DNA of 64,000 nt from Meiothermus sp. (GTDB lineage: Bacteria > Deinococcota > Deinococci > Deinococcales > Thermaceae), in NCBI GenBank assembly GCA_026004095.1, contig BPIL01000013.1, forward strand, positions 19,231 through 83,230. Direction: 5' to 3'. A program made the translations under genes and the position numbers. Positions 9,401-17,351 of this stretch are shown piece by piece; positions within the stretch are counted from its first letter, which is position 1, and each line of letters opens with the position of its first letter. The notes beneath the pieces are model-generated. The model saw nothing but the letters and a program-made list of their open reading frames with translations, was not told the origin of the DNA and made no database searches.

Positions 9401-9680
9401 CACCATGGGTGCCCTGGCTTTCTTGTTCGCACTTTCGGAGGTGGGGGAGGGGAGCAGCGGCCTCCCCATCGCCGTGCTGGACGAAGTGGATGCCCCGCTG
9501 GACGAAGCCAATATCCAGCGCTTTTGCCGCTTTTTGCAGCACTTCAAAAACCAAACCCAGTTCATCCTGGTGACCCACCAGAAGCGCACCATGGAGGCCT
9601 GTGATGCGCTGTACGGCGTAACCACCGAGAGGGGGGTAAGCCGGGTGTACAGCATCAAGCGCGAGGAAGCCCTGGCCTAG
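6465..9680 (+). CDS. smc: Chromosome segregation ATPase SMC
   Basis: SMC forms the coiled-coil ATPase of condensin that compacts and segregates the chromosome. The 1071 residues are somewhat shorter than the roughly 1180 of Bacillus SMC, mainly in the coils. Walker A is GPNGSGKSN (about residue 31). Two long Glu/Gln/Ala-rich coiled coils flank the hinge (about residues 465-590, starting GIPGLMGVVADLI). The C-terminal head contains Walker B (IAVLDEVDAPLD). The ABC signature reads LLSMGERTMGALAF where most SMC proteins have LSGGE, so its second glycine position is changed. Its TAG stop lies in a CTAG shared with the convergent gene. Confidence 0.95.
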   Translation: MKIERLFLQGFKSFGERTSLEFGPGVYGIVGPNGSGKSNLVEALRWVVGARARELRGDEAQALLFHGSDGRPPLGFAEVGLELGGNGKRVSLSRRLERDGSSEIRLNNARSTLRQVEQALMGTGLSRTGYAIVGQGEVGQILQAGPEVLLAYLEEAAGLRAVTQASKVAHERLQTATLELQARAQELFERKAAASEKAQQAEASRQAALLAARALLLRRSVLAARIREAEQEVKSAQQKAQTLEREQAEITQRLQTLEKEKEQALEALEAAQNAHSEALRQAEALGGELKLVEQERASLEGLLRRIAGEVGESETRLARLRSLQAPIAPAEAPPTPEVLQDLRQRLSELQSAIQNEENQIRAAQKAYERFLQAQAAYEAQKASFEQMLAQRAALEADQTRLEAERAALQAELAQVQLQESALRSRLNELVQQEGRARSEARAARAEAERLEALLRSGADLAEGPKRARASGIPGLMGVVADLIEVPAGLELAIEVALGARMQWVLCEDERAAQAAVQYLKQQGGRATFLPRTLLKPPRARHERLPWAGTPGVVGMARHLVRLPLCPEALPTLLGETLVLEYLEAALALVRQHPDHPRMVTLEGELLETSGAITGGRLQKGGQMLALRRRFHDTQGEAERLEAQARALAAQAEALRAELVGLNLAQLQRRQTELDSELKAIRKGLARLPVAGQPPQPPEPVLPPNPQRLEALRNEREALSAQLVQQREAEARWQRYQEEQARYAMAQNEIAELEARLQRLRGEQAELGQQLVGLQSRKGALEQARAELSLSHLEERLREARGRTRALSEEETRLIARTNALLSDLEALHLTQARREATIETLQQELCELPPGPLEEGSSRSLARALAETEAALEALGPVNHLAEQEYALLSEEIARLEVALRESEAAVRRLEAELHQVASAYHERMQQVYGVFKEKFAQYAEALLDAEVELERSTQGLELILKPAGKRTVNLNLLSMGERTMGALAFLFALSEVGEGSSGLPIAVLDEVDAPLDEANIQRFCRFLQHFKNQTQFILVTHQKRTMEACDALYGVTTERGVSRVYSIKREEALA

Positions 9681-10516
9681 CGATGCTTGGGTCTGGGCTC
9701 CTCCCGCCCATAGGGCAGGGGCACATACTGCACGCTGGGTTTACCCCCGCGCGGCTGGGGGTACATGCTCATCAGCTCGTAAACCTCCAAAGGCATCTCG
9801 GTTGAGACCCGAAGGCCCATGCTGCGGGCCTCCTCCACGCTGATGGGGTAATCGTGCGTCCAGGTGCCCTGGGAAAGCAGCTCGGCCAGTTCCTGGCTTT
9901 TCTGCTCGTCAAAGTGTTTGCGCAGCAGCCCGGTCACGGTGCGTTTTACCTGGGAAAGGGCTTTCCGGGCCACGTCGGCCATAATCAGGGTCTGGTCGTC
10001 AATCTCGGCAATGGGCTTTTGCTCCAGCACCCGCAGGATGGAGGCAGCCGGATACTGCCCGAGCTGAGGATCCACCGGCCCCAGCACCGCGTTGGCATCC
10101 ATCACAATCTCGTCGGCAGCCAGGGCGATCAGGGTTCCGCCCGACATGGCGTAGTGTGGCACAAACACCGTCACCTTGGCGGGATGCTTAAGAAGGGCTT
10201 CGGCAATCTGCTCGGCGGCCAGCACCAGCCCTCCAGGCGTGTGCAGGATAAGGTCGATGGGCACGCTCTGGTCGGTCATGCGGATGGCCCGCAAGACCTG
10301 CTCGGAATCGTCGATATCTATATAGCGTGCAAACGGAATTCCCAGAAAGGAAAACCCCTCCTGCCGGTGAATCAGGGTGATGACGCGGCTTTTGCGCTTG
10401 CGCTCGAGGTCGGTAATCCTCCGGGTTCTGGTTGCCAGCAGCATCTGCTGGGTGAAATAGGGGCTAAGGGCTGAAAGAATGAAAAAGAGCCAGAACAACT
10501 GAAAGAAAATGTCCAT
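9677..10516 (-). CDS. SDH-family membrane serine protease (Clp fold)
   Basis: The 279-residue product has an N-terminal membrane anchor (about residues 3-22) and a ClpP/crotonase-like domain. The SDH name reflects Ser, Asp and His catalytic residues. Candidates are the serine in HYAMSGGTLIA, aspartates in VMDANAVLGPVDPQ and the histidine in GTWTHDYPI. The oxyanion region HTPGGLVLAAEQIA is also present. The chosen ATG removes nine residues of a longer open frame so that the anchor begins at MDIFFQ. It probably digests membrane-associated substrates. Its stop shares the palindrome CTAG with smc, so the convergent genes overlap by four bases. Confidence 0.85.
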   Translation of the reverse strand: MDIFFQLFWLFFILSALSPYFTQQMLLATRTRRITDLERKRKSRVITLIHRQEGFSFLGIPFARYIDIDDSEQVLRAIRMTDQSVPIDLILHTPGGLVLAAEQIAEALLKHPAKVTVFVPHYAMSGGTLIALAADEIVMDANAVLGPVDPQLGQYPAASILRVLEQKPIAEIDDQTLIMADVARKALSQVKRTVTGLLRKHFDEQKSQELAELLSQGTWTHDYPISVEEARSMGLRVSTEMPLEVYELMSMYPQPRGGKPSVQYVPLPYGREEPRPKHR

Positions 10517-10548
10517 TGGCGCTCCTCGAGCAAGTATACACACCCCGG

Positions 10549-10983
10549 CTAGCCGGACTGTGCCGGCCTCTTGCCGTAAGGGAAGGCAATAGCCAGGGCC
10601 CGGGCTCCGATCAGGGCCAGAATACCCAGGCTCCAGACTAAAACATCCAGCCCCTTGATTTCGCCGGCAAACAAACCCAGCATCATCTCACGCAGCACAA
10701 AAGCAACGGCCACTTCTACCAGGATCTCGGCGCGGATGCGGTCGAATTCGAAGTAGTCTACAAAAGCCCGTACCAGCTCGATCACAATTACCATGGACAA
10801 AACGTTGGTCACCAGATCCTTGAGGCCCAGTCGCACCGTGGGCTGGCTGACGGCCAGGCCAAGATCCAGCAGGGTGCGGGTCACGCTTACCAGCAAACCT
10901 ACCAGCAGGGCTACCAGCACCAGGTTGAAGATAACCCTGGTAACCACTTTGAACAGCTCGAGCAGTCCTCTCTGGGTAATCAT
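10549..10983 (-). CDS. PsiE-like inner-membrane protein
   Basis: A 144-residue integral membrane protein with about four hydrophobic helices. The arrangement, with VIELVRAFVDYFEFDRIRAEILVEVAVAFVLREMM in the middle, matches my recollection of the phosphate-starvation-inducible PsiE family, whose biochemical role is unknown. The start ATG at 10983 is preferred over an in-frame GTG 18 bases upstream because a TAGGCT box lies eight bases before it. It lies 32 bases upstream of the SDH protease gene on the same strand, so the two may form an operon. Confidence 0.7.
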   Translation of the reverse strand: MITQRGLLELFKVVTRVIFNLVLVALLVGLLVSVTRTLLDLGLAVSQPTVRLGLKDLVTNVLSMVIVIELVRAFVDYFEFDRIRAEILVEVAVAFVLREMMLGLFAGEIKGLDVLVWSLGILALIGARALAIAFPYGKRPAQSG

Positions 10984-11013
10984 TTTTCCAGAGCCTAACA
11001 CAAACCCCTGCTT

Positions 11014-12033
11014 CTAATCGTCCAGCCTGTCCACCACCTCAAACAGCCCGGCCAGATCCATCTTGGCGTAGATGGCGCTGGTGTTGATGTTGGCATGCCC
11101 GAGAAGGCGGGCGGTGGCGTGCAGATCCCGGCTTTTCTTGTATATGCGGGTGCCGGCGGTATGGCGCAACATGTGGGCCCCGTAGTAACGCTTGGGGAAG
11201 CCCAGGTGGCGGTAATGCTGGTTGAGCATCCGGCGCAGGGATTTATCGGTCATGGCCCGCCCATAGGCTTTGCGTCCCCCCAGGTTGATCAGCAGCGCCT
11301 GCTCGCCGGGGGCGGCGTGGGCCAGGCGCAGTTTGAGCCAGTCCTGAATTTCCTGGGCTAGGGATTTGGAAAGCGGAACTGTGCGCTGCTTGCCACCCTT
11401 GCCCGCGCGCACCACCAGCAGGCGCTCGGCCAGGCTCAGGTCGTCTACCAGCAAGTTAATGACTTCACTAATACGCAGGCCCGCCTCGGCCATCAGGCGC
11501 ACCGCAATGCGATCGCGGTGGTGTTCGGGTTCCGCCCCGGATAGATGGTTGAGGAGCATTTTGTACAGCTCTTCTGGCAAGGCCGGGCGTCGCTCTTCCG
11601 GGGGCGTGGGGTCGCGGGGGGAGTGCACCTGTGGGAGTTTGGCGGCGTTGGCCCACTCGAGCGCCCGATAAAAAGCCCGCACGCCCGCCAGATAAGTAGC
11701 TATTGATCCGGGTTTCAACCGCTGGTGCTCGGCTTGCTCGAGGTTGCCGCCATAGAGCTGTAAGTGGGCGATATAGCGGTCGAGGTCGTCCCCGGAAACT
11801 TTAAGAATTTCCAGCGACTGCGTTTCTGACCAGGCCCAGGCCAGATAATCGCGTACTGCCAGCCGGTAGTTCTCGAGGGTGCGCGGACTCAAGGTGGCCC
11901 GCTTGCGGCTTTTTAGGGTCAGGTAGGCCTCGAGCAGCTCGAGCAAAACCGCCTGGTTGCGCTCGCTGGCTGCCCGGATGGTCTCGAGGCGCCGCTTGGC
12001 CGGGTCATGCCAGTTTGTTAGAGGAACCAACAC
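11014..12033 (-). CDS. Tyrosine recombinase, XerC/XerD type
   Basis: The 339-residue enzyme has an N-terminal SAM-like DNA-binding domain (about residues 30-140) and a C-terminal catalytic domain. The tyrosine-recombinase residues are all visible: Arg in AEAGLRISEV, Lys in RAGKGGKQRTVP, His and Arg in AHMLRHTAG, His in LLGHANI, and the nucleophile in TSAIYAKMD. No phage genes surround it, so a housekeeping role in chromosome-dimer resolution is more likely than prophage integration. The GTG start at 12033 lies seven bases after a TATACT box on the minus strand, with GGGAGG between them; the TTG at 12030 is an alternative start. Confidence 0.87.
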   Translation of the reverse strand: MLVPLTNWHDPAKRRLETIRAASERNQAVLLELLEAYLTLKSRKRATLSPRTLENYRLAVRDYLAWAWSETQSLEILKVSGDDLDRYIAHLQLYGGNLEQAEHQRLKPGSIATYLAGVRAFYRALEWANAAKLPQVHSPRDPTPPEERRPALPEELYKMLLNHLSGAEPEHHRDRIAVRLMAEAGLRISEVINLLVDDLSLAERLLVVRAGKGGKQRTVPLSKSLAQEIQDWLKLRLAHAAPGEQALLINLGGRKAYGRAMTDKSLRRMLNQHYRHLGFPKRYYGAHMLRHTAGTRIYKKSRDLHATARLLGHANINTSAIYAKMDLAGLFEVVDRLDD

Positions 12034-12040
12034 GCCTCCC

Positions 12041-12046
12041 AGTATA
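12041..12046 (-). promoter_or_regulatory. -10 box of the recombinase gene
   Basis: TATACT on the minus strand, seven bases before the GTG start. The divergent gene at 12153 has its own TATACT at 12138-12143, so this 120-bp gap holds two promoters back to back. No clear -35 was found. Confidence 0.6.
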
Positions 12047-12137
12047 CAAAATGCGCACTTAGGAACATAAGTGGACATTTTGTATGGGCCTGTTTAGTTA
12101 TCCTTAAGGTAACGCAGCCCATCCGAGCACCCCTGGC

Positions 12138-12143
12138 TATACT
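12138..12143 (+). promoter_or_regulatory. -10 box of the 115-residue membrane protein gene
   Basis: TATACT nine bases before the ATG, the same box and spacing as in front of its paralogue at 3020. Confidence 0.6.
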
Positions 12144-12152
12144 GCGCAGCGT

Positions 12153-12500
12153 ATGGAAACCAACTTTGTGGTAGCCCTGCTGATGGCGGGCCTGGTGTTC
12201 GTCATCCTGTTCTCGGTCTGGTATCCACACACCCAGCAGCAAAAAGCAGATCGGAACGTCCGGGCGCTTTCGCGCATGCTTCGGTATGCCCGAAGACACA
12301 ACACAATTGTGCGTTACCACAACGGGGTGCCCTTTGTGGTGACCCACCAGCGGCGGGGACTGGTGTATATGTACGGGGGCAGGCTGGTTTCCCGGGAGCA
12401 ACTGGTGAACCTGCTCGGTAACGAGGCTGTGGTGAGCCGGGCCGAGCAGGAGGAGTCTATGCAGGCCCCCAACCCCACCCGGCTCACCATGCCCAGCTAA
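12153..12500 (+). CDS. Single-pass membrane protein, paralogue of the product at 3020-3376
   Basis: The 115-residue product has one hydrophobic helix (about residues 5-25) and a cytoplasmic part containing RRHNTIVRYH, a VYMYGGRLVSREQLV segment, an acidic AEQEES stretch and a Pro/Thr tail. These elements occur in the same order as in the 118-residue product encoded between pdxS and pdxT. Both genes also share TATACT nine bases before the ATG. I know no named domain for it. The gene is divergent from the recombinase and convergent with the SLH-protein gene, which ends eight bases away. Confidence 0.8.
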   Translation: METNFVVALLMAGLVFVILFSVWYPHTQQQKADRNVRALSRMLRYARRHNTIVRYHNGVPFVVTHQRRGLVYMYGGRLVSREQLVNLLGNEAVVSRAEQEESMQAPNPTRLTMPS

Positions 12501-12507
12501 TCGCTTT

Positions 12508-14082
12508 TTACCACAAGGGTTTTTCCAGGCGCAGCCGAACAAGGCCGTTTTGAACGGTGGCAACCTCGCTTGGGCTCAGAACAGCCAGCCCGCTGGGACG
12601 TTCCAGGGGTGCCTCGAGCACCAGTTTCTTCGCCACCGGCTTTACCAGCGGCCTCAATTCCAGCCCCGCCTCCGGGCTGTCCCACTCGGTGAAGGCCAGG
12701 TCGTCGGCCTCGTTGAGATCCACCGCAAAGATTCGACTGGTCTTTCCATCGTGCTCATGCACCAGGAGCAGCCTTGGTTTGGGCCAGGCCAGGCCCACCA
12801 CACGGTTGCCGGGGGCCTCGAGCAGGTAGGTATACTCAGCAAACAGGCCGTCCGGGTTAAGGCCCAGCAACACCAGGCGCAAAACCACCGATTCGGCGGC
12901 TTTGGCACAGTCGGGTAAGCACAGGGGCCGACCATTGATCAGCGCCAGGTAGTTGCGGCTTTCATCCAGGGCCACCCCGCCCAGCAGGCCCTGCTCCACC
13001 CCTGCTGCAAAAACGGGCGGCAGGGCTTCTCGTGCCTCGCGCTGGCCGATGGGGCCGAAATAACGCGCGCTCTGGCTTTTCAGGTCGAGGTGCATAAGCT
13101 TCTGTCCACCCTCGAGCCAGGCCCAGCCCTCGCTGGCTACCGACACGGCCTCGTTAAGCGGATAAAAAGCTTCCAGAATGGGTTTCTCTTCAAGCCGCAA
13201 GAGGCCTATGGCTTGCCGGTTGTTGTGCTTGAAGGTGGCCCAGGCCCGGCCGCTTGGGCGCGCCTGCCCCAGGTGCACCAAGCTGGCCTCGAGCGGTGCC
13301 TCGGCCCATTCTGCCGGTAAGGAAACCCCACTCACAGCGGCCAGGGTGGTGCTTTGTTGGGCCTCCGGTGGTTGAACGGCCTGCACACGGGTAAGCGGCT
13401 CGCTGTTGCTGGCTGCGGGGACTGGCCGGGTCTGCTGGACAGCCCCGAACGATCCGGGGGCAGGGCTGCTCTGTACAGGCGTGCCCGCAGATGTAAGCTG
13501 GCCGATGCGCCACAGGGCCCGGGCCATCTGGTAGCGGCTAACCGGCTCGCTACCCCTGAAAAGACCATCCGAGCCCAGCGGTAAAACTTCCAGGCCGGTC
13601 ATGCGCAACACGGCTGCCTCTGCCCAGTGACCGCTGGGCAGGTCGCCCGGACGCATGACCTTGGCCGGGGGCACCACCCCCAGGTTCTGGGCCAGTTTAT
13701 CCAGCACCACTGCAAGCTGGTAGCGGGTCAGCACCGATGCCCCGCGGTAGGTTTGGTCGGGAAAACCCTGTACCAGCCCCTCCCCTACCATCCGGCGGAT
13801 GCCCGGCAGGGCCCAGTGGTTGGGTTGGACGTCCTTAAAGCGCACCTCGGCTTCTCGTATGGGCAGTGGGCTTTCGGCCAGTACCCGAGCCAGGGTGGTG
13901 GCGAGCTGGTAGCGGTCGAGGGCCACCTCGCCCCGGAAGGTGCCGCCGGGGTAGCCCTGCAACCACCCGCGCTTAACAACCTCCTCCACTGCCGGGGCTG
14001 CCCAGTGGTCGCTGGGCACGTCCAGTGGAAGGGCCATACTCCAGGCCGTTACAAAAACCGTAACGAATGAGAAAATCCTCAT
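12508..14082 (-). CDS. S-layer homology (SLH) protein
   Basis: The 524-residue precursor begins with a signal peptide and three SLH repeats (about residues 20-75, 85-140 and 148-200), each with the D-HWA-AV, GY/GFP and RYQLA/RYQMA steps. SLH domains bind wall polymers and anchor proteins or the S-layer. A Pro/Ser/Ala linker follows, then about 300 residues with short beta-like blocks (for example DESRNYLALINGRPLCL) that I cannot assign. ATG 14082 lies seven bases after a TATCAT box. The protein is probably an envelope structural or sensory component. Confidence 0.85.
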   Translation of the reverse strand: MRIFSFVTVFVTAWSMALPLDVPSDHWAAPAVEEVVKRGWLQGYPGGTFRGEVALDRYQLATTLARVLAESPLPIREAEVRFKDVQPNHWALPGIRRMVGEGLVQGFPDQTYRGASVLTRYQLAVVLDKLAQNLGVVPPAKVMRPGDLPSGHWAEAAVLRMTGLEVLPLGSDGLFRGSEPVSRYQMARALWRIGQLTSAGTPVQSSPAPGSFGAVQQTRPVPAASNSEPLTRVQAVQPPEAQQSTTLAAVSGVSLPAEWAEAPLEASLVHLGQARPSGRAWATFKHNNRQAIGLLRLEEKPILEAFYPLNEAVSVASEGWAWLEGGQKLMHLDLKSQSARYFGPIGQREAREALPPVFAAGVEQGLLGGVALDESRNYLALINGRPLCLPDCAKAAESVVLRLVLLGLNPDGLFAEYTYLLEAPGNRVVGLAWPKPRLLLVHEHDGKTSRIFAVDLNEADDLAFTEWDSPEAGLELRPLVKPVAKKLVLEAPLERPSGLAVLSPSEVATVQNGLVRLRLEKPLW

Positions 14083-14289
14083 GAGCGGCATGATAGATTT
14101 CTAAATTGGATTTTTTAGTGCATTAATCACCGAAAAGCGTTACGAAAACACCGGTTTGGTGTGGCTCTAACGGGTATGTAAAAGGAAATTTTGATAAAGT
14201 AAACGCGATCGGTGCACCAAATATGACTTTGCCCTACCCCATCATCCTGGTGAGCTCTATCCTTGCGGTTGTGGCTGCGTATGCCCTAG

Positions 14290-15152
14290 AGACTGCTAAC
14301 TAGCCGTCCGTAAAAGCTCCACAGTTTTTGCCGTCATCAGAACTGAGAAGGCCAACCAGTGCCAGCCTCGCAAGGTCTCAGCCAGCCGCTCATAGTCGCG
14401 CGCCAGCCTGCGAAACCGGGATGTCCAGGCAAACGAACGTTCCACCACCCAACGCTTCGGCAGCAGGACGAATCCTCGTCTAGCACCCTCCACCTTGACC
14501 ACACACAGGGCGATTCCTTCCGCCTCCGCCGCTTGTGCTGCCTCTTCTCCGGTGTAACCCTGATCCACAAAGGCCACGGCCACCTGCGCCCCAGTAACTT
14601 CCTGTAGCCGTTGGCTCAGTGCCCCCACCTGGGCCCGTTCCTGTTCGCTAGCCGCCGTCACCACCAAAGCCAGCAGATGGCCCAACGTATCCACCGCCAG
14701 GTGAACCTTGCTCCCCTTGCGTCGCTTGTGCCCGTCATACCCGGCCCGCCCCCCACTTTGCGGGGTGGACTGCAGGGTGCGAGCGTCGTAGATGGCAGCA
14801 CTGGGGTGGGCGGCTTTGCCCTGGAGCATTCGCAGGGTCATGCGCAGATCATGTACCAGGTCTTCGAAGACCCCCCGGTTCATCCAGCGGTAGGCTTGCG
14901 CCTGAACGATATGGGGGGGTGGGAAGTCGTGGGGGAGGTAGTCCCATTGAGCACCGGTTCGGACCATCCAACGCAGGGCGTTGAACACTTCGCGCAAGTC
15001 GTATTTGCGCTGCTGTGCATCCAGAGGCAACAGGGTCAGGTAGGGCAGCACCAGGGCCCATTCCTCATCACTCACGTCCGATGGGTAGGTACGACGGTTC
15101 ATGATCTAAACATAATCGCATGGCCTGATTTGGGTAAGGTGGTTTGTAGATT
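14290..15152 (-). mobile_element. IS5-family insertion sequence, 863 bp
   Basis: The element is bounded by direct CTAG copies at 14286-14289 and 15153-15156, a target duplication typical of IS5-type elements. The terminal inverted repeats are short and imperfect: AGACTGCTAAC on the left, and AATCTACAAAC read inward from the right (7 of 11 positions match). It holds a single transposase gene and almost no other DNA. The host-favoured hexamer CTCGAG does not occur within it, although it is common on both sides. This supports a recent arrival from a different sequence background. Confidence 0.9.
14296..15102 (-). CDS. IS5-family DDE transposase
   Basis: The 268-residue transposase looks complete. 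The N-terminus ([22 protein letters not shown]) is typical of the small IS5-type transposases with a helix-turn-helix. The catalytic aspartates are probably in [10 protein letters not shown] and [12 protein letters not shown], and the glutamate in WVVERSFAW followed by the conserved R-R-LARDYE stretch. Its stop lies six bases from the left end of the element. It is unbroken in one frame, so the copy could be active. Confidence 0.93.
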   Translation of the reverse strand: MNRRTYPSDVSDEEWALVLPYLTLLPLDAQQRKYDLREVFNALRWMVRTGAQWDYLPHDFPPPHIVQAQAYRWMNRGVFEDLVHDLRMTLRMLQGKAAHPSAAIYDARTLQSTPQSGGRAGYDGHKRRKGSKVHLAVDTLGHLLALVVTAASEQERAQVGALSQRLQEVTGAQVAVAFVDQGYTGEEAAQAAEAEGIALCVVKVEGARRGFVLLPKRWVVERSFAWTSRFRRLARDYERLAETLRGWHWLAFSVLMTAKTVELLRTAS

Positions 15153-17338
15153 CTAGACCGGGAGGGCATTCATGCGCTGCCGTGGATGATGTTTTTTACC
15201 GCAGTGGCCGCCAGCGTCTACGGACTGGGGGTGGGCCTGGCCTCGGCCCTGGGTTCGATGGCGGTGCTGATTTTTTTTCGCACAACCTTTCTGGATTATC
15301 TGGTTATGGGGCTTATCTTGCTGTTATCGGCCTACCTGGCCGATCAGGTAGGGCGCAGCCTGCGGAAAGCGCACCAGCAGGCCCAGCAGATGGCACAACT
15401 GCAGGATGTCTTCCTGCAGGGCCTCGAGGTCGTACCCCGCTTTGCAAGCCGCGAGCAACTCCTGCGCCAACTCCCTGCCATGCTTGCACAGCTACTGCAG
15501 GGTAGTCGGCTCCTGGTCTGGGTTCCTTCAAGCAGCGGCCAGCTATCCTTGCTGGAAGATTCAGCAGCCCAGCCGCCCGAGGCCCCCAGCCCGCTGGTGC
15601 AGCGGGCTTTGCAGGCGCCAGGCCAGGTTTATTGGACTGCTCTAACCGTAGGTGATCGCAGGGGTTTTTTCCGGCTGGGCCGGCGGGCATCCGCTGCACA
15701 ACCGGAACTCCACGAGCTGGCCGTGGCCTTGCGAATGCGTGATGAAACCGTGGCGGTCTTGCAGTTTCTGAGAAAAACTGCCTGGCAGCAGCAGGAGCGT
15801 GAGCTGTTTTTCCGCCTGGCCCAGGCCATTAGCCAGCAGCTCGAGCACCTGCACAACCTCGAGCTGCGCCGGCTTTTGCTAAAGGTGGCCGACCACCTGG
15901 CCTCGGCCGGCGACAAGCACAGGGTTGCCGACGATGCGCTGCGTTTTTTGATCTCGGCGCTGGGCATGGAGGCCGGAGCGGTTTTTCAGTACCGCCTGGG
16001 GGCCATGCACGGGCTGGCCTGGCACATCCCCAAGGAGTTAAGGCCTTCGCTCACGCCGCTGGCCCGCAAGCTCCCCTACAACCACGGGCTAACCTGGCGG
16101 GCCTACCAGTCGGGGGCCGCTCAATTCTCTGAAAATTACTCGAGCCTTCCCGGGGCCATACCGGAACTGCGGGCGCTGGGCTTTGAGAGTATCGTAGCTT
16201 ACCCGGTGCACACCCGCGACGCTATGAAAGGCCGGGTGGTGCTGGTGCTGGGCAGCCGGAAGCCGGTGGCCTGGACGCGCAGCCGGAAAGAGATACTTCT
16301 GGGGGTGGAACGTCTGATCAGTTCGGCCCTGGAGCGGGTGCTGCTCGAGGAGCTTCACCAGCGGATCAACCGGCTGCTTACCGAGGCCTGGTCCTACCCC
16401 TCACAACAGGTGTACCAGCACATCCTCGAGGCGGCCGTGGAATTGGTGCCCGGCAGCGATGCGGGCAGTCTGTGGGTACGCGAAGGGGACGAATACATCT
16501 GCCAGGCTGCAATTGGCCCAATATGGGCCTGCGAACAGCGCTGGAGCGAGGCGGCTTTTTTAGAGTGGTATGGTCACGGTAGAAGCCTGGCCCTGCGAGG
16601 CCGGCCCCGTATTCTTTACCAGACACCGCTTTTGCCTGAGGGCTGTGCGGTTAATTTGTGCCTGCCCGTAAGCCACCAGGGGAAGGTGCTGGCTTACCTG
16701 AATCTGGATAACCTGCACGACAGGGAGGCCTTTGCTGAGGACTCACTGAACGCCGTGCAACTCTTCTCTACTCCGATTGCCACCCTGATCCATGAGCTGC
16801 AAAGCCGCGCAGCCATGGAAAAAGCCGCCCTCACCGACAGCCTCACCGGCCTGTACAACCGCCGGGCCTTCGATCGGCGGCTTAAAGAGGAGTGTGAGCG
16901 GGCTGCCCGCTACCAGTACCCCCTCACTTTGTTGGTGGTGGATCTCAAAAACTTTAAGCCCATCAACGACCGTTTGGGCCATGTTATGGGCGATCAGGCC
17001 CTGGTGGCGGTGGCTCGAGCGCTCAGCCAGACCCAGCGGGCCGGCGATATGGTCTTCCGCTGGGGTGGGGATGAGTTTGCCGTGTTGCTGCCCCAGACAC
17101 CCAAGGAGGTGGCCGGGGTGGTAGGGGCCCGCATCCTCGAGGCCATCTCAAAAATTTGCTTGGGCGGGGTTTGCCTTTCGGCCAACATCGGCTATGCCAG
17201 TTTCCCCACCGAGGCCCAGACGGCTGAGGCCCTTTTGCAGCTAGCCGACGAGCGAATGTACGCCGACAAAAACGGGACTTCGCCCAAAACCAGCCCCGAC
17301 GGGCTCGAGGGATAGGGCCAGGCTGGCTTTGCTCGGCT

Positions 17339-17344
17339 TAGAAT
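17339..17344 (+). promoter_or_regulatory. -10 box of hisS
   Basis: TAGAAT seven bases before the hisS ATG at 17352, which would give a leaderless or nearly leaderless mRNA. No convincing -35 was seen. Confidence 0.5.
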
Positions 17345-17351
17345 GGGGCCT

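Larger units (their letters stand above)
14223..17315 (+). pseudogene. GAF-GGDEF diguanylate cyclase gene interrupted by an IS5-family element
   Basis: The first 22 codons (14223-14288, MTLPYPIILVSS and on) encode the start of a membrane helix; the remainder resumes at 15156. Deleting the IS and one CTAG copy restores one frame of 741 codons: membrane helices in the first 100 residues, two or three GAF-like regions, and a C-terminal GGDEF domain with DSLTGLYNRRAF, the active-site RWGGDEFAVLLP and an RAGD inhibitory I-site five residues before GGDEF. The intact protein should make cyclic di-GMP in response to a signal. The 3' part remains open from an internal ATG at 15186 (709 codons), so a truncated cyclase could still be made. 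hisS follows. Confidence 0.9.

Noticed and set aside
11014..12033. A phage or integrative element around the tyrosine recombinase
   Set aside because: No other phage or plasmid genes, no attachment repeats and host-like CTCGAG-rich composition. A housekeeping Xer-type role fits better.
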